Shown here: positions 42,524-53,083 of the stretch, one piece after another | How the letters are laid out: each line of letters opens with the position of its first letter | Position numbering within the stretch: position 1 is the first letter of the stretch | Source: DATKJS01 sp964551995 | Lineage (GTDB): Bacteria; Acidobacteriota; Aminicenantia; Aminicenantales; Saccharicenantaceae | DNA length: 64,000 nucleotides | Reading direction: 5' to 3' | Assembly: GCA_964551995.1 (NCBI GenBank) | Contig: CAZKFD010000032.1 | Span: 124,001-188,000, forward strand | The notes under the pieces: generated by a model | Told to the model about the DNA's origin: nothing | The model's database searches: none | Seen by the model: only the letters and a program-made list of their open reading frames with translations | Position numbers and translations under genes: made by a program

Positions 42524-43771
42524 TTACGCGGCGCAGCGGTAGACGACGGCGACGACGGTCTTGTCGTTGCCACCCATGTTCACCGAGAGGGCGTAGGGCC
42601 TCTTGGCGGGGACCTCGACCTGCCACTTTCCGGCCTTCCCCGTGAGCTGCTGCCAGACGGTGACGGCCTGGCGCACCCCGGTCCCTCCCGTCGGATGGCC
42701 CCAGCCGATCAGTCCCCCGGACGTGTTGAAGGGAACGGCGCTCTGGCGCGACGTCCGGCCTTCGAGGATGTAGTCCGGCCCCTCGCCCGGGCCGGCGAAG
42801 CCGAGGGCCTCAACGGACAGGAGCCCGGAGATGGTGAAGCAGTCGTGGCACTCGACGGTCGCAAGCTCCTCGCGCCGGACGCCCGAGGACTCGAAGGCCT
42901 TCCGGACCGCGCGCTCGGTCGTCTCGAGCGCCGTCGGGTCGGCCGGAGGCAGGGTCAGGTCGGCCTCGACCTGGCCCCATCCCAGAATCTCGACGGCGTC
43001 TTTCTTGGAAATGCCGCAGCGCTTCAGCCCCTCTTCCGAGACGACGGCGATGCCGGAGCCCGCGTCCGACACCTTGGAGCAGTCGTAGACGTTGAGATGG
43101 TCGACGAACGTCCGCGGGTTGGGCTCGATGAGGCCCAACGCCTCGAGGTCCTCGCAGGTGTTATGGAATTCCTGGGCCGTTTCGCAGAGCCGCGCGTTTT
43201 CGACGGCGTTCCGGTACCAGCGGGCGAAAGCCCGCCGCGTCTTCTCGCGGCTGTATTTTTCGAAATAGGCGCCGGCCCGGTCGCTGAAGAGCGAGGGGAA
43301 GAAATAGGCGTGGCCCTTCTTGCGCTCGCCCCGGTACCAGCCCGCTCCGGCCAGAATGTCGGCGCCGTAGATGGCCTTGACCGTGTTCTGGACCTCGACG
43401 CCGATCGTCAGGACGACGTCGGCCGTGCCGGCCAGGATGGACTTGACGGCCGTGAGGAGGCCGAGGCCGCCGGAGCCGCAGGCGCCCTCGACCCGCACGC
43501 ACGGCTTCCAGCGCAGGCTCTCGTCGATCGCCGGGATGAGGGCGGCCAGGTTCCCCTGGCGGTTGAAACGGGCCGCCATGAAGTTGGCGATGACGCCCTC
43601 GTCGACATTCGTCCCGCCGCCGATCTGGGCGAGGACGCCGCGGCCCGCCTCCCTGATATAGTCCTCGAGCTCCGGGCGGGGCTTCCGGGGGTTGAATTCC
43701 TTGCGGCCCGTTCCGAGGGCGATCGTGTTGTATCCCGCCGTCATGAAAACCTTTTTCCGGCTCTTTGTCAT
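42524..43771 (-). CDS. SCP-x/lipid-transfer-type thiolase
   Basis: A 415-residue thiolase-fold protein. The nucleophile is the Cys of VEGACGSGG, the catalytic histidines lie in ECHDCFTISGL and GWGHPTGGTG, and SVNMGGNDK closes the fold. It differs from the second thiolase in the window (35110-36264) and from classic bacterial ThlA/FadA (CASGM-type motif). As last gene of the mutase/beta-oxidation operon it would cleave a 3-oxoacyl-CoA such as acetoacetyl-CoA. The ATG at 43771 has GAGAGGG upstream; an internal ATG at 43744 is also possible. Confidence 0.87.
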   Translation of the reverse strand: MTKSRKKVFMTAGYNTIALGTGRKEFNPRKPRPELEDYIREAGRGVLAQIGGGTNVDEGVIANFMAARFNRQGNLAALIPAIDESLRWKPCVRVEGACGSGGLGLLTAVKSILAGTADVVLTIGVEVQNTVKAIYGADILAGAGWYRGERKKGHAYFFPSLFSDRAGAYFEKYSREKTRRAFARWYRNAVENARLCETAQEFHNTCEDLEALGLIEPNPRTFVDHLNVYDCSKVSDAGSGIAVVSEEGLKRCGISKKDAVEILGWGQVEADLTLPPADPTALETTERAVRKAFESSGVRREELATVECHDCFTISGLLSVEALGFAGPGEGPDYILEGRTSRQSAVPFNTSGGLIGWGHPTGGTGVRQAVTVWQQLTGKAGKWQVEVPAKRPYALSVNMGGNDKTVVAVVYRCAA

Positions 43772-43782
43772 GGCTTGCCCTC

Positions 43783-45120
43783 TCAGTCGAAGTAGCGGTT
43801 GATCGGGCCGTAGGCGTGGTAGAAGCCCGTCAGCAGGACGGTGTTTACATCCTCCTCGCGGGCGGCGACGCCGTCCTTAACCAGGCCCAGCCCGATCTCA
43901 TGGGATTTCCGTCCGTAGCGTTTCGCGAGGTCGCCACCGAGCGTGCCCATCGCCTTGAGCTCGCGGAAGTAGCCGTCGAGGAAGGTGCCGCGCTCGCTCA
44001 TCTGGATGACGGCTTTCCACGGCTTGAAGGCCGACGGCGGGGGGCCGAGCCGCTCATCGCACCTCGGCGTGATGTCCGCGAAGGGCAGGTAGGCCTTTTT
44101 ATCGGGATCGAAGACGCCGGCTGGCCGGCCCTTCTCGTATTTCAGGAAGCCGTCCTTCTGGGACCCATCGGGGAACTGGCCGCCCCGGACGCCGAAGGAG
44201 ATCAGCCGGTCGATTAGGGGGCTCCGCAAGCCGCCCCCGGCGAGCCGCTCACTCATCACACCGAGGATGCTTTGGCAGACGTCCAGACCGACGTAGTCGA
44301 CGAGCTGGAAGATCCCCATCGGGCGGACGAGGAAGTCCTGGCTGACCTTGTTGACCGCGTACACGGCCCCGGCGAAGCCGAACTCCGCGGCGAGCCGCTC
44401 GACCTCGGAGACGGCGAAGAGCGCGTCCCGCATGAAGTGCCCGTTCCCGATGAATCCGGCGACGTCCCGCGAGGGGACAACGGTCTTGCGGAGCTTCTTG
44501 GCGAACTCTCCCGCGAACTCCGCCAGCTCGGGAACGGTGGCCTGCGCCCGGATGAGCTCGACGAGCTTCTGGACGGCCGGGGGGTTGTAAAAGTGGAAGC
44601 CGATGATGCGTCCGTCGAGACCCACGCGGTCGTTGAGCTCGGAGATGGGGATGGACGAGGTATTGGTCAAGAACCAGGCGTCCGGCCGTCCATGGGCCTT
44701 GACCTGGGACAGGATCTGGACCTTGAGGTCGGGGTTTTCATTGACGGCCTCAAACACGAGCTTGGCGTCGTAGGCGGCCTCGAGCCGGGTCGAGGGCCGG
44801 ACGACGGACAGGACGTCCGCGACGTACTGCCGGATCACCTCCTCGTTCTCGACGAGGTCGGCGCGGCTCTCGTAGGCTTTGCGTAGCCAGACGGTCTTTT
44901 TCTCCGCCGCCCGCCGGGCCTGGTCGGAGACGTACTTCAGGAGCCCCTCGAGGGCCGGCCCGACGACGTCCACGGCGTGGAGCGTGAATTCGGGCGGGGC
45001 CGCCCCCGAATCCAGGCGCAGGTCCGCTATCTCAAGGGCCGCGAGCAGGACGATGCCACTGCCCATCTTGCCGGCGGCCCCCAGGACCGCGACGTTTTCC
45101 ATTCGATCGGCGTAGGCCAT
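43783..45120 (-). CDS. 3-hydroxyacyl-CoA dehydrogenase
   Basis: A 445-residue NAD-dependent dehydrogenase. The Rossmann motif is VAVLGAAGKMGSG; the catalytic His region is GFHFYNPPAVQKLVE, with the Ser/Asn of LTNTSSIPISEL, and the C-terminal helical domain covers the rest. It would oxidise 3-hydroxybutyryl-CoA or a related hydroxyacyl-CoA. The start at 45120 has GGAGG 8 bases upstream; an ATG at 45141 overlapping the stop of the crotonase gene is the alternative. Operon order follows the steps of beta-oxidation: dehydrogenase, hydratase, this enzyme, thiolase. Confidence 0.88.
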   Translation of the reverse strand: MAYADRMENVAVLGAAGKMGSGIVLLAALEIADLRLDSGAAPPEFTLHAVDVVGPALEGLLKYVSDQARRAAEKKTVWLRKAYESRADLVENEEVIRQYVADVLSVVRPSTRLEAAYDAKLVFEAVNENPDLKVQILSQVKAHGRPDAWFLTNTSSIPISELNDRVGLDGRIIGFHFYNPPAVQKLVELIRAQATVPELAEFAGEFAKKLRKTVVPSRDVAGFIGNGHFMRDALFAVSEVERLAAEFGFAGAVYAVNKVSQDFLVRPMGIFQLVDYVGLDVCQSILGVMSERLAGGGLRSPLIDRLISFGVRGGQFPDGSQKDGFLKYEKGRPAGVFDPDKKAYLPFADITPRCDERLGPPPSAFKPWKAVIQMSERGTFLDGYFRELKAMGTLGGDLAKRYGRKSHEIGLGLVKDGVAAREEDVNTVLLTGFYHAYGPINRYFD

Positions 45121-45137
45121 GGCTTTCTCCTCCGCGG

Positions 45138-45911
45138 TCATTCCGGCCACTTCGGGGCGCGTTTCTCGAGGAAGGCCCGCATCCCTTCGGCCGCTTCGCC
45201 CTCGAACAGGGAGCCGAAGGTCTCCGACTCGAGGGCGCACCCGGCCTCGAAGTCCATCAGGAGCCCCCTGCGGGCGACCTGCTTGACGAGCCGGACTGCC
45301 TGGGGGCCCTTGGAGGCGATGATCTTGGCCAGCTCGCGGACGGCGGCGAGGAGCTGGTCGGGCCCGACGACCTTCTGGACGAGCCCTATCCGCAGGGCCT
45401 CCTCGGCGCCGATCATCTCCCCGGTCAGGAGGAGGTAAAGGGCGTGGCCGAGGCCGATGAGGCGTGGCAGCCTCTGAGTCGCGGCGTACCCGGGGATGAC
45501 GCCCAGGTTGACCTCGGGCTGTCCGAACTTGGCCGTGGCGCTCGCGATCCGGATGTCGCAGGCCATGGCGAGTTCGCACCCTCCGCCGAGGGCGAAGCCG
45601 TTCACTGCGGCGATGACGGGCTTGGGGAAAAGCTCCAGGCTCCGGAAAGTCTTCTGGCCGGCGCCCGAAAACTCCCGGCCCTCGCTCCGCGTCTTCGTGA
45701 CCATCTCGGCGATGTCGGCCCCCGCGGCGAAGGCCTTCCCCTCGCCCGTGATAATGAGGACCTTGACGTCCCGGCGCCCGCCGAGCTCAGCGAGCAGAGT
45801 ATCCATCTCCTGGAAGAACCGGGAGTTGAGGGCATTGAGCGCCTGGGGCCGTGAGATCGTGACCGTCGCGATCCCATCAGTGATGACGGATTTCAGGACT
45901 TCGTATTCCAT
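45138..45911 (-). CDS. crotonase (enoyl-CoA hydratase, short-chain)
   Basis: A 257-residue hydratase with both catalytic glutamates of the Crt type: GGGCELAMACDI and FGQPEVNLGVIPG. AFAAGADIAEM forms the other side of the oxyanion hole. It should hydrate crotonyl-CoA to 3-hydroxybutyryl-CoA. GAGGAG is 8 bases before the ATG at 45911, 11 bases after the acyl-CoA dehydrogenase gene, in the operon that starts with the MeaB-type gene. Confidence 0.92.
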   Translation of the reverse strand: MEYEVLKSVITDGIATVTISRPQALNALNSRFFQEMDTLLAELGGRRDVKVLIITGEGKAFAAGADIAEMVTKTRSEGREFSGAGQKTFRSLELFPKPVIAAVNGFALGGGCELAMACDIRIASATAKFGQPEVNLGVIPGYAATQRLPRLIGLGHALYLLLTGEMIGAEEALRIGLVQKVVGPDQLLAAVRELAKIIASKGPQAVRLVKQVARRGLLMDFEAGCALESETFGSLFEGEAAEGMRAFLEKRAPKWPE

Positions 45912-45922
45912 GATGAAACTCC

Positions 45923-47068
45923 TCAATCGGTCAGGAGCGACCGGGCGATGACGAGGCGCTGGATCTCGGAGGTCCCCTCGTAGATCTCCGTGATCCTCTG
46001 GTCCCGGTAGAGCCGCTCGACCTTGTAATCCTTCATGAACCCGTAGCCGCCGTGGATCTGGAGGGCCTTGTGGCAGACGCGGTGGGACATCTCGGAGGCG
46101 AAGAGCTTGGCGATCGCCGCTTCCTTCGTGAACCTCTTCTGCCCGGAGTCCTTCATCCAGGCGGCGCGGAACAGCATCGTCTTGGCGACCTCGACATCGA
46201 CGGACATGTCGGCCAGCATGAACTGCAGGGCCTCGAAGTCCGCCAGGGGCTTGCCGAACTGCTCCCTCTGCTTGGCGTAACGGACCGATTCCTCCAGAGC
46301 GCCCTCCGCGATGCCGACCGCCTGGGCGGCGATCCCGATGCGTCCGCAGTCGAGCGTCGCGAGGGCGACGTTCAGGCCGCGGTTCTCCTGGCCGAGGAGA
46401 CTTGAGGCCGGGATCCGGCAGTCCGTGAACACCATCTCCGTCGTGCTCGAGCTGCGGATGCCCAGCTTGTTTTCGTGCTTGCCCACGGCGAACCCCGGGG
46501 CCTCCTTGGGGACGAGGCAGGCCGAGATCCCCTTGGCGCCCTTTTCCCTGTCCGTGCTGAAGAAGGCGATGATGACGTCGGCGAAGGCGCCGTTCGTGGT
46601 GAAGTTCTTCGTGCCGTTGAGGACGAAATGGTCTCCGTCGCGGACCGCGGTCGCCCGGAGCGCGCCCGGGTCGCTGCCGGCGCCGGCTTCGGTCAGGGAG
46701 AAGCAGCCCAGCCATTCGCCCGACGCCAGGTTGGGCAGGTATTTCTTTTTCTGCTCCTCGCTCCCGAACATCATGATGGCGTCGTTGACCAGGGAATTCT
46801 GGACGGAGACGCCCACGGCCGTCCCCGCGTCCACCTTGCTGAGCTCCACCATGACGCCGGCGTAGGCGACCGCTCCGATCCCGGTCCCGCCGTACTCCTC
46901 GGGAACCGTCATCCCCAGATAACCCAGCTCTCCCAGCGCCTTGAGCGCGGCGATGTTGGGCTCCTGCTTGGCATCCAGTTCCTCGGCCATGGGGGCGAGC
47001 TCCTTTTCGGCGAACTTCTTCGCCCCGTCGATGGCCATCCGCTGCTCTTCGGTCAGCTCAAAATCCAT
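45923..47068 (-). CDS. short-chain (butyryl-type) acyl-CoA dehydrogenase
   Basis: A 381-residue FAD flavoprotein. LTEAGAGSDPGA, FVLNGTKNFTTNG, QIHGGYGFMKDY and the catalytic-Glu region TEIYEGTSEIQRLVIAR are in place and the overall wording is that of butyryl/short-chain dehydrogenases. It would interconvert butyryl-CoA and crotonyl-CoA with an electron-transferring flavoprotein, whose genes are not in the window. It lies between the mutase small subunit and the crotonase gene, which places its substrate directly after the mutase step. Confidence 0.92.
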   Translation of the reverse strand: MDFELTEEQRMAIDGAKKFAEKELAPMAEELDAKQEPNIAALKALGELGYLGMTVPEEYGGTGIGAVAYAGVMVELSKVDAGTAVGVSVQNSLVNDAIMMFGSEEQKKKYLPNLASGEWLGCFSLTEAGAGSDPGALRATAVRDGDHFVLNGTKNFTTNGAFADVIIAFFSTDREKGAKGISACLVPKEAPGFAVGKHENKLGIRSSSTTEMVFTDCRIPASSLLGQENRGLNVALATLDCGRIGIAAQAVGIAEGALEESVRYAKQREQFGKPLADFEALQFMLADMSVDVEVAKTMLFRAAWMKDSGQKRFTKEAAIAKLFASEMSHRVCHKALQIHGGYGFMKDYKVERLYRDQRITEIYEGTSEIQRLVIARSLLTD

Positions 47069-47092
47069 GGTTTCATGTCCTCCTTGGGTCGT

Positions 47093-47500
47093 TCATCCGC
47101 AATGCGCGGCGTGCCACTTCCGGATGTATGCCACGATCTCGCCAAGGTCGTCCCCCGGCCCGAAGACTCGTTCGACGCCGATCCTCTTCAGCTTCGCCTG
47201 GTCCTTGGTGGGGATGATCCCCCCGCCGGTCAGGAGACGGTCGCCCAGGCCGTTCTTCTCCATGAGCTCCCGCACGCGGCGGAAGTTGGGCATGTGAGCC
47301 CCGGACAGGATGGAGAGCCCGATGACATCGGCGTCCTCCTCGACCGCGGCCCGGACGATCGACTCCGGCGTCTGCTGCAGCCCCAAGTATACGACCTCCA
47401 TGCCGGCCTCGACCAGGGCGCGGGCCACGACCTTGGCGCCGCGATCATGGCCGTCCAGCCCCGGCTTGGCGATGATGACTTTGATTTTCGGACTCGCCAT
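47093..47500 (-). CDS. B12-binding small subunit of acyl-CoA mutase (IcmB-like)
   Basis: A 135-residue cobalamin-binding domain. The DxHxxG motif is DGHDRG with His18 as the lower ligand of cobalt; LSGAHMPN and LTGGGIIPTKD hold the nucleotide tail. Its length is close to IcmB, the separate small subunit of isobutyryl-CoA mutase. It pairs with the catalytic subunit that ends 24 bases upstream. GAGGGGG precedes the ATG at 47500. Confidence 0.9.
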   Translation of the reverse strand: MASPKIKVIIAKPGLDGHDRGAKVVARALVEAGMEVVYLGLQQTPESIVRAAVEEDADVIGLSILSGAHMPNFRRVRELMEKNGLGDRLLTGGGIIPTKDQAKLKRIGVERVFGPGDDLGEIVAYIRKWHAAHCG

Positions 47501-47524
47501 CTTTGCCCCCTCGCTCGCGGATTT

Positions 47525-49160
<1,636 letters not shown>

Positions 49161-49168
<8 letters not shown>

Positions 49169-50201
49169 GGCGGGCCTTTTCCGAGGTGGGGATGAATCGG
49201 ATGCGGGAACAGAGCCGACGGATGAACGGATAGGGGGACCGGCGGCCGTCGAGGAGCCTGGAGGACACGGCGCGGATCTCGTCGTCGGCCTTCGTCAGGG
49301 ACGCGAACCTCCGCCACAGGTCCCGCTGGACGGAGGCCCGGATCTCCTCCTCCATCCGCGCCCGCCGGTTTTCCCGGTGCTCGCCCGACTCGACGAGCCC
49401 GCGGATCCGGCGTTCCGTCTCCTCGTAGAGTTCGTCCATCCCCCGGTCCTGGACGGCAGCGGCCGTCAGGATCGGAGGCGTCGTCCCGTCCTTCTGGCGG
49501 GCGCTGATGTCGAACAGGAAATGGAGCGAGTCCACGAGGGCGTCCGCTCCAGCGAGGTCGGACTTATTGACCAGGAAGATGTTCGCGGCCTCGAGGATCC
49601 CCGCCTTGAGCGCCTGGATGACGTCGCCCGTGCCGGGTTGAAGAACGAGGATGACGAGATCGGAGCAGGTCAGGACGTCGAGCTCGGCCTGGCCGACGCC
49701 GACGGTTTCGATTAGGATCCTGTCCATGCCGAAGGCGTCGAAGATGTCGGCGACGTGCGGGGCTGCGGGAGACAGGCCGCCGTGCCCCTCCCGCGAGGCC
49801 AGGGACCGGATGAAGATGCGGCCGTCGCGGTCCAGGCCCTGCATGCGTACGCGGTCGCCGAGGAAGGCTCCGCCAGTGAAGGGGCTCGACGGGTCGACGG
49901 CGATGACTCCGACTGAGTGTCCCTTATCCATCGCCCGGCGGGCCAGGGCGGCGGTCACGGTGCTCTTCCCGACCCCCGGAGGGCCCGTGATCCCGATCCG
50001 GATCGCGCCCTTCTGGAGAGGGATCAGCCGGTCGCGGATGCCCGGGACGAGCTCTGGGTGGTTCTCGACGGCGGTGATCAGACGGGCGCAGGCCTGGCGC
50101 CGTCCCTCGAGAAAATCGTCCCAGAGCTCCGGAGCGATGGAAGCTCCGGCTGTCCGGCCGGGACGCGAAGACCTTTTCCGCTGGCGGGGTTCAGAAATCA
50201 T
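49161..50201 (-). CDS. MeaB/MeaI-type P-loop GTPase chaperone of B12 mutase
   Basis: A 346-residue G3E-family GTPase. The P-loop is GITGPPGVGKST, switch I/II regions are VDPSSPFTGGAFLGDRVRM and ETVGVGQAE, and the base motif is NKSD. It loads and protects adenosylcobalamin mutases; next to an Icm-type mutase it would play the MeaI part. The start at 50201 (AGGGA just upstream) is preferred: the promoter at 50240-50268 starts transcription near 50233, so the TTG at 50240 is excluded, and an ATG at 50219 has no Shine-Dalgarno. First gene of the seven-gene operon ending with the thiolase. Confidence 0.92.
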
Positions 50202-50239
50202 TTTTCCCTGACGGGCCATGCGACGGGCACCGAGGAGCA

Positions 50240-50268
50240 AATATATCGCCCTGTGCTGCCCGTGTCAA
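50240..50268 (-). promoter_or_regulatory. promoter of the mutase/beta-oxidation operon
   Basis: Perfect TTGACA (50263-50268), 17-base spacer, TATATT (50240-50245) on the minus strand. The -35 box touches the stop codon of the serine dehydratase gene. Confidence 0.68.
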
Positions 50269-51845
50269 GGAATCGGGGGACGCCCGGAAACGGGTTTTCT
50301 CAGGTTGGGCAGATGCCGGGCTGACGGCGCCATGGCCAGCCCTCCCCGGGCGGTGCACCGGAGCTCGACCGGGAGCATCTTTCCGGACGCGAACGCGGCG
50401 TCGATCGTCTCATCGAGAGGGATCGGATTGCGGTATCCTCCCAGGACGAGATCCGCGCACACGAAGGCGCTCGCGGCGGCTACGGCGTTTCGGGTATGGC
50501 AGGGGATCTCGCACATTCCCTGGACGAGGTCGCAGACCGAGCCCATGGTGTTCTGGAAGGAGACCGCCGCGGCGTCGGCGGCCTGCCGGGCGCTCCCACC
50601 CGCCGCTTCGATGACGGCGGCCGCGGCCATGGCTCCGGCCGCGCCGATCTCGACCTGGCATCCCGCCACCTCGGCGGCGAAGGTGGCGCATTGCGCGACC
50701 ACGAGGCCCACGGCCCCGGCGGCCGCAAGCGAACGGACGACCGTTTCTCCCGGGATCCTCCACTCTTCGGCCAGAGTGACCATGACGCCGGGAAGGACGC
50801 CGGCGGAACCGCCCGTCGGGGCCGCGCAGACGACGCCCATGCTGTTCGAGACGTGCAGCGCCGCGAGGGCGCGGACGGCGGCCCGCGTGTGCAGGCCGGC
50901 GGACGGGAGACGGCCGGACCTCGCCGCTTCCCAGATCCTGTGGGCCGTCGGCCGCAGCAGCTGCATGCGGATTCCCCGGTTTCCGAGGCCGTTCTCGACA
51001 GATCCCCTCATGATCGCGAAGCGGCGCCGCAGTTCCCGCGCGACCGCCGCTTCCGAGATGTCGAGGAGGGCGCTCTCATAGGCGAGGCCCGCTTGTCCTA
51101 TCGACCAGCCATTCCGGCCCGCGAGGCGGACGATCTCCGAGGCCGGGTCGAAGCGCGCGCGGCCCTTCTGGACGAAATAGACCGGGGCCGCCGTGCGACA
51201 TTTCCTGACGCCGGGCCGGGCCGCCCATTCCGCGAGCTCAGGCGAAGGTGGCGGTTCCGTGAGGCGGAGGGACAGGAGCCGTCCGCCGCCCCTCTCCCGC
51301 CAGGACGGCCTTCCGAGGAGCGTCCGGCGCTTCCGGAGTTCATCCTCCAGGGCCGCTCGCGCGCCCCGCTCCGTCCAGATGAGGACTTCATACGCTTTGC
51401 CGTCGATGCGGACGGGCCAGCCGTCGAGGGCCGTGATCAGGAAAGATCCTCCGCCGACCGATTCGGCCCGGGCCGAGAGCGTTCCCCCCTTCGCGGCTTC
51501 CAGGCGGACATCGACGGTGTTCGGATGGCCGGCCCCCGGGATCGGCGCGACCGTGAAGCCGAGCCGGAGGCCTTGTCTCCGGGCCTCGACCAGCGCCCTC
51601 CCGAAGCGGCGGTCGGTAATCGGCCAGCCCATCAATCCGGCGGCCAAGGCCAGGTCCACGCCCTGCTGCCGGAAGGTCCGGGCGTACGACCCGGACGGGT
51701 CGAACGTGAATACCGCCTGGACCGCCTCGCCGCCCAGGAGATCCCGGAGGGTCCGTCCGATATGATAGGAGCCGGCCGTGTGCGAGCTCGAGGGGCCCCG
51801 CATCACGGGTCCGAGGACGTCGTTCAGGATGCTCGGGCTTTCCAA
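50265..51845 (-). CDS. sdaA: iron-sulfur L-serine dehydratase, single chain
   Basis: A 526-residue L-serine ammonia-lyase of the fused type. The N-terminal half (GPVMRGPSSSHTAGSYHIGR) is the beta/allosteric part; the C-terminal half has the cluster cysteines in SMGVVCAAPTGGSAG, EVAGCQVEIGAAGAM and MGSVCDLVQGMCEIPC. It turns serine to pyruvate and ammonia through an oxygen-labile 4Fe-4S cluster, so the cell is probably anaerobic. The start at 51845 is TTG, with GGGAGCGAG upstream and a promoter at 51949-51977; a long leader holds a 19-base palindrome. Pyruvate would feed the dehydrogenase complex and Pta. Confidence 0.9.
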   Translation of the reverse strand: MESPSILNDVLGPVMRGPSSSHTAGSYHIGRTLRDLLGGEAVQAVFTFDPSGSYARTFRQQGVDLALAAGLMGWPITDRRFGRALVEARRQGLRLGFTVAPIPGAGHPNTVDVRLEAAKGGTLSARAESVGGGSFLITALDGWPVRIDGKAYEVLIWTERGARAALEDELRKRRTLLGRPSWRERGGGRLLSLRLTEPPPSPELAEWAARPGVRKCRTAAPVYFVQKGRARFDPASEIVRLAGRNGWSIGQAGLAYESALLDISEAAVARELRRRFAIMRGSVENGLGNRGIRMQLLRPTAHRIWEAARSGRLPSAGLHTRAAVRALAALHVSNSMGVVCAAPTGGSAGVLPGVMVTLAEEWRIPGETVVRSLAAAGAVGLVVAQCATFAAEVAGCQVEIGAAGAMAAAAVIEAAGGSARQAADAAAVSFQNTMGSVCDLVQGMCEIPCHTRNAVAAASAFVCADLVLGGYRNPIPLDETIDAAFASGKMLPVELRCTARGGLAMAPSARHLPNLRKPVSGRPPIP

Positions 51846-51877
51846 GGTCTCGCTCCCGCAGCGGGCGCGGCTTCCGA

Positions 51878-51896
51878 CTCCTTTATATTAAAGGAG
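51878..51896. repeat. 8-base inverted repeat in the sdaA leader
   Basis: CTCCTTTA and TAAAGGAG flank a three-base centre (TAT). In the minus-strand transcript the right arm is an AAGGAG that pairs with CUCCUUU. It lies 33 bases above the TTG start, where the only nearby Shine-Dalgarno-like purine run is outside the repeat. Confidence 0.5.
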
Positions 51897-51948
51897 AAGG
51901 GACGCGCCGGCGCCCCTCACGGGCCTGGCGCCCGGCGGCACGGGGGAG

Positions 51949-51977
51949 CTTATATCACAGGGAAAACCCGGCGTCAA
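51949..51977 (-). promoter_or_regulatory. sigma70-like promoter of sdaA
   Basis: TTGACG (51972-51977), 17-base spacer, TATAAG (51949-51954) on the minus strand, with about 97 bases of leader. Confidence 0.6.
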
Positions 51978-52041
51978 ACCGGCCGCCCGCGCCTATTTTC
52001 TTTTACCGCCTTTTTGGTTATGATGGGGCCGGAGAGGGAGA

Positions 52042-53058
52042 TTGGACAAGGACAGGTTCGTCAAGATCGGCCTCGGCACGATCGTGGTTTTCCTGCTGGG
52101 CGTCTTCCTGAAGCTGGCCAAGCCCGTCCTCGTCCCCTTCTTCCTGGCTCTCTTCCTCTCCTTCGCCCTTTCGCCCGTCCTCGATTTCCTGGCCCGGCGG
52201 AAGATCCCGAAGGCCGTGGCCGTCGCGGCTATCCTCCTGCTGACGTTCGTCCTCCTCTACCTGATAGGCGTCCTCTTTTATTCGAGCGGCAAAACGCTTG
52301 CGGCGGAGCTTCCCTCCTACAGCGAGATGATGAAGTCGATCCTGGAAGGCCTGGATCAGACGATCCAGAACGCGCGGCTCAAGGCCGAGGTCGTGAACTG
52401 GATCAACAGCCTGAACGCCCAGAAGGTGGGGGGGCTGATTCTGTCGACCCTCGGGCCGTTCGTCTCCTTCGTCACGGAGCTCCTGATCGTCTTTGTTTTC
52501 ATGATCTTCATCCTGGCCGGCCGGGGGCGCATGGAGAAAAAGATCGCCCGAGCGTTATCCACGGAGCAGGCCACGTCGGTCGCCCGGGAGCTGAGAGAGA
52601 TCGACCGCCAGATCCAGAGGTATCTGGCGGTCAAGACGTTCGTCTCCCTCCTCGTCGGCGTCCTGACTCTCGTCGTCCTCGCCGCATTCGGGGTGCCCTT
52701 CGCCGTCGTGTTCGGCGTCCTGGCCTTTCTCCTGAATTACATTCCGAACCTCGGCTCGATCATCGCCGCGGCCCTGCCGGTTCTTCTGGCAGCGTTCTAT
52801 TTCGCCTCCTTCGGCCCGGCGGTCGTGATTCTCGTCATCCTGATGGCGGTCCATATGGTCGTCGGGAACTTCGTAGAGCCGCGACTCCTGGGAAAGGGGC
52901 TGGGGCTCAGCCCGCTCCTCGTCTTCTTTTCCCTCTTCTTCGGGGCTTGGCTCTGGGGGATCCCGGGGATGATCCTCTCGGTCCCCATTCTGGCGGTCTT
53001 CAAGATCATCTTCAGCAACGTCCCGTCCCTGCGGATTTTCGAAGCGATGATGAGCTAG
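52042..53058 (+). CDS. AI-2E family (PerM-like) membrane transporter
   Basis: A 338-residue membrane protein with about eight hydrophobic segments of the AI-2E/PerM/TqsA family. The start is TTG (52042) with GGAGAGGGAG just upstream. Family features are the N-terminal AKPVLVPFFLALFLSFALSP, the pore-region LNYIPNLGSIIAAALPV and the C-terminal VEPRLLGKGLGLSPLLVF. Family members are linked to autoinducer-2 export, ion exchange or osmotic balance; the solute here is unknown. It is flanked by the divergent sdaA and the convergent LMW phosphatase genes. Confidence 0.88.
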   Translation: MDKDRFVKIGLGTIVVFLLGVFLKLAKPVLVPFFLALFLSFALSPVLDFLARRKIPKAVAVAAILLLTFVLLYLIGVLFYSSGKTLAAELPSYSEMMKSILEGLDQTIQNARLKAEVVNWINSLNAQKVGGLILSTLGPFVSFVTELLIVFVFMIFILAGRGRMEKKIARALSTEQATSVARELREIDRQIQRYLAVKTFVSLLVGVLTLVVLAAFGVPFAVVFGVLAFLLNYIPNLGSIIAAALPVLLAAFYFASFGPAVVILVILMAVHMVVGNFVEPRLLGKGLGLSPLLVFFSLFFGAWLWGIPGMILSVPILAVFKIIFSNVPSLRIFEAMMS

Positions 53059-53083
53059 CGGCGCTCCGGCGTCCGGGCGCGCC

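Noticed and set aside
50219..50240. TTG at 50240 or ATG at 50219 as start of the MeaB-type gene
   Set aside because: The first lies in the -10 box of the operon promoter, the second has no Shine-Dalgarno.
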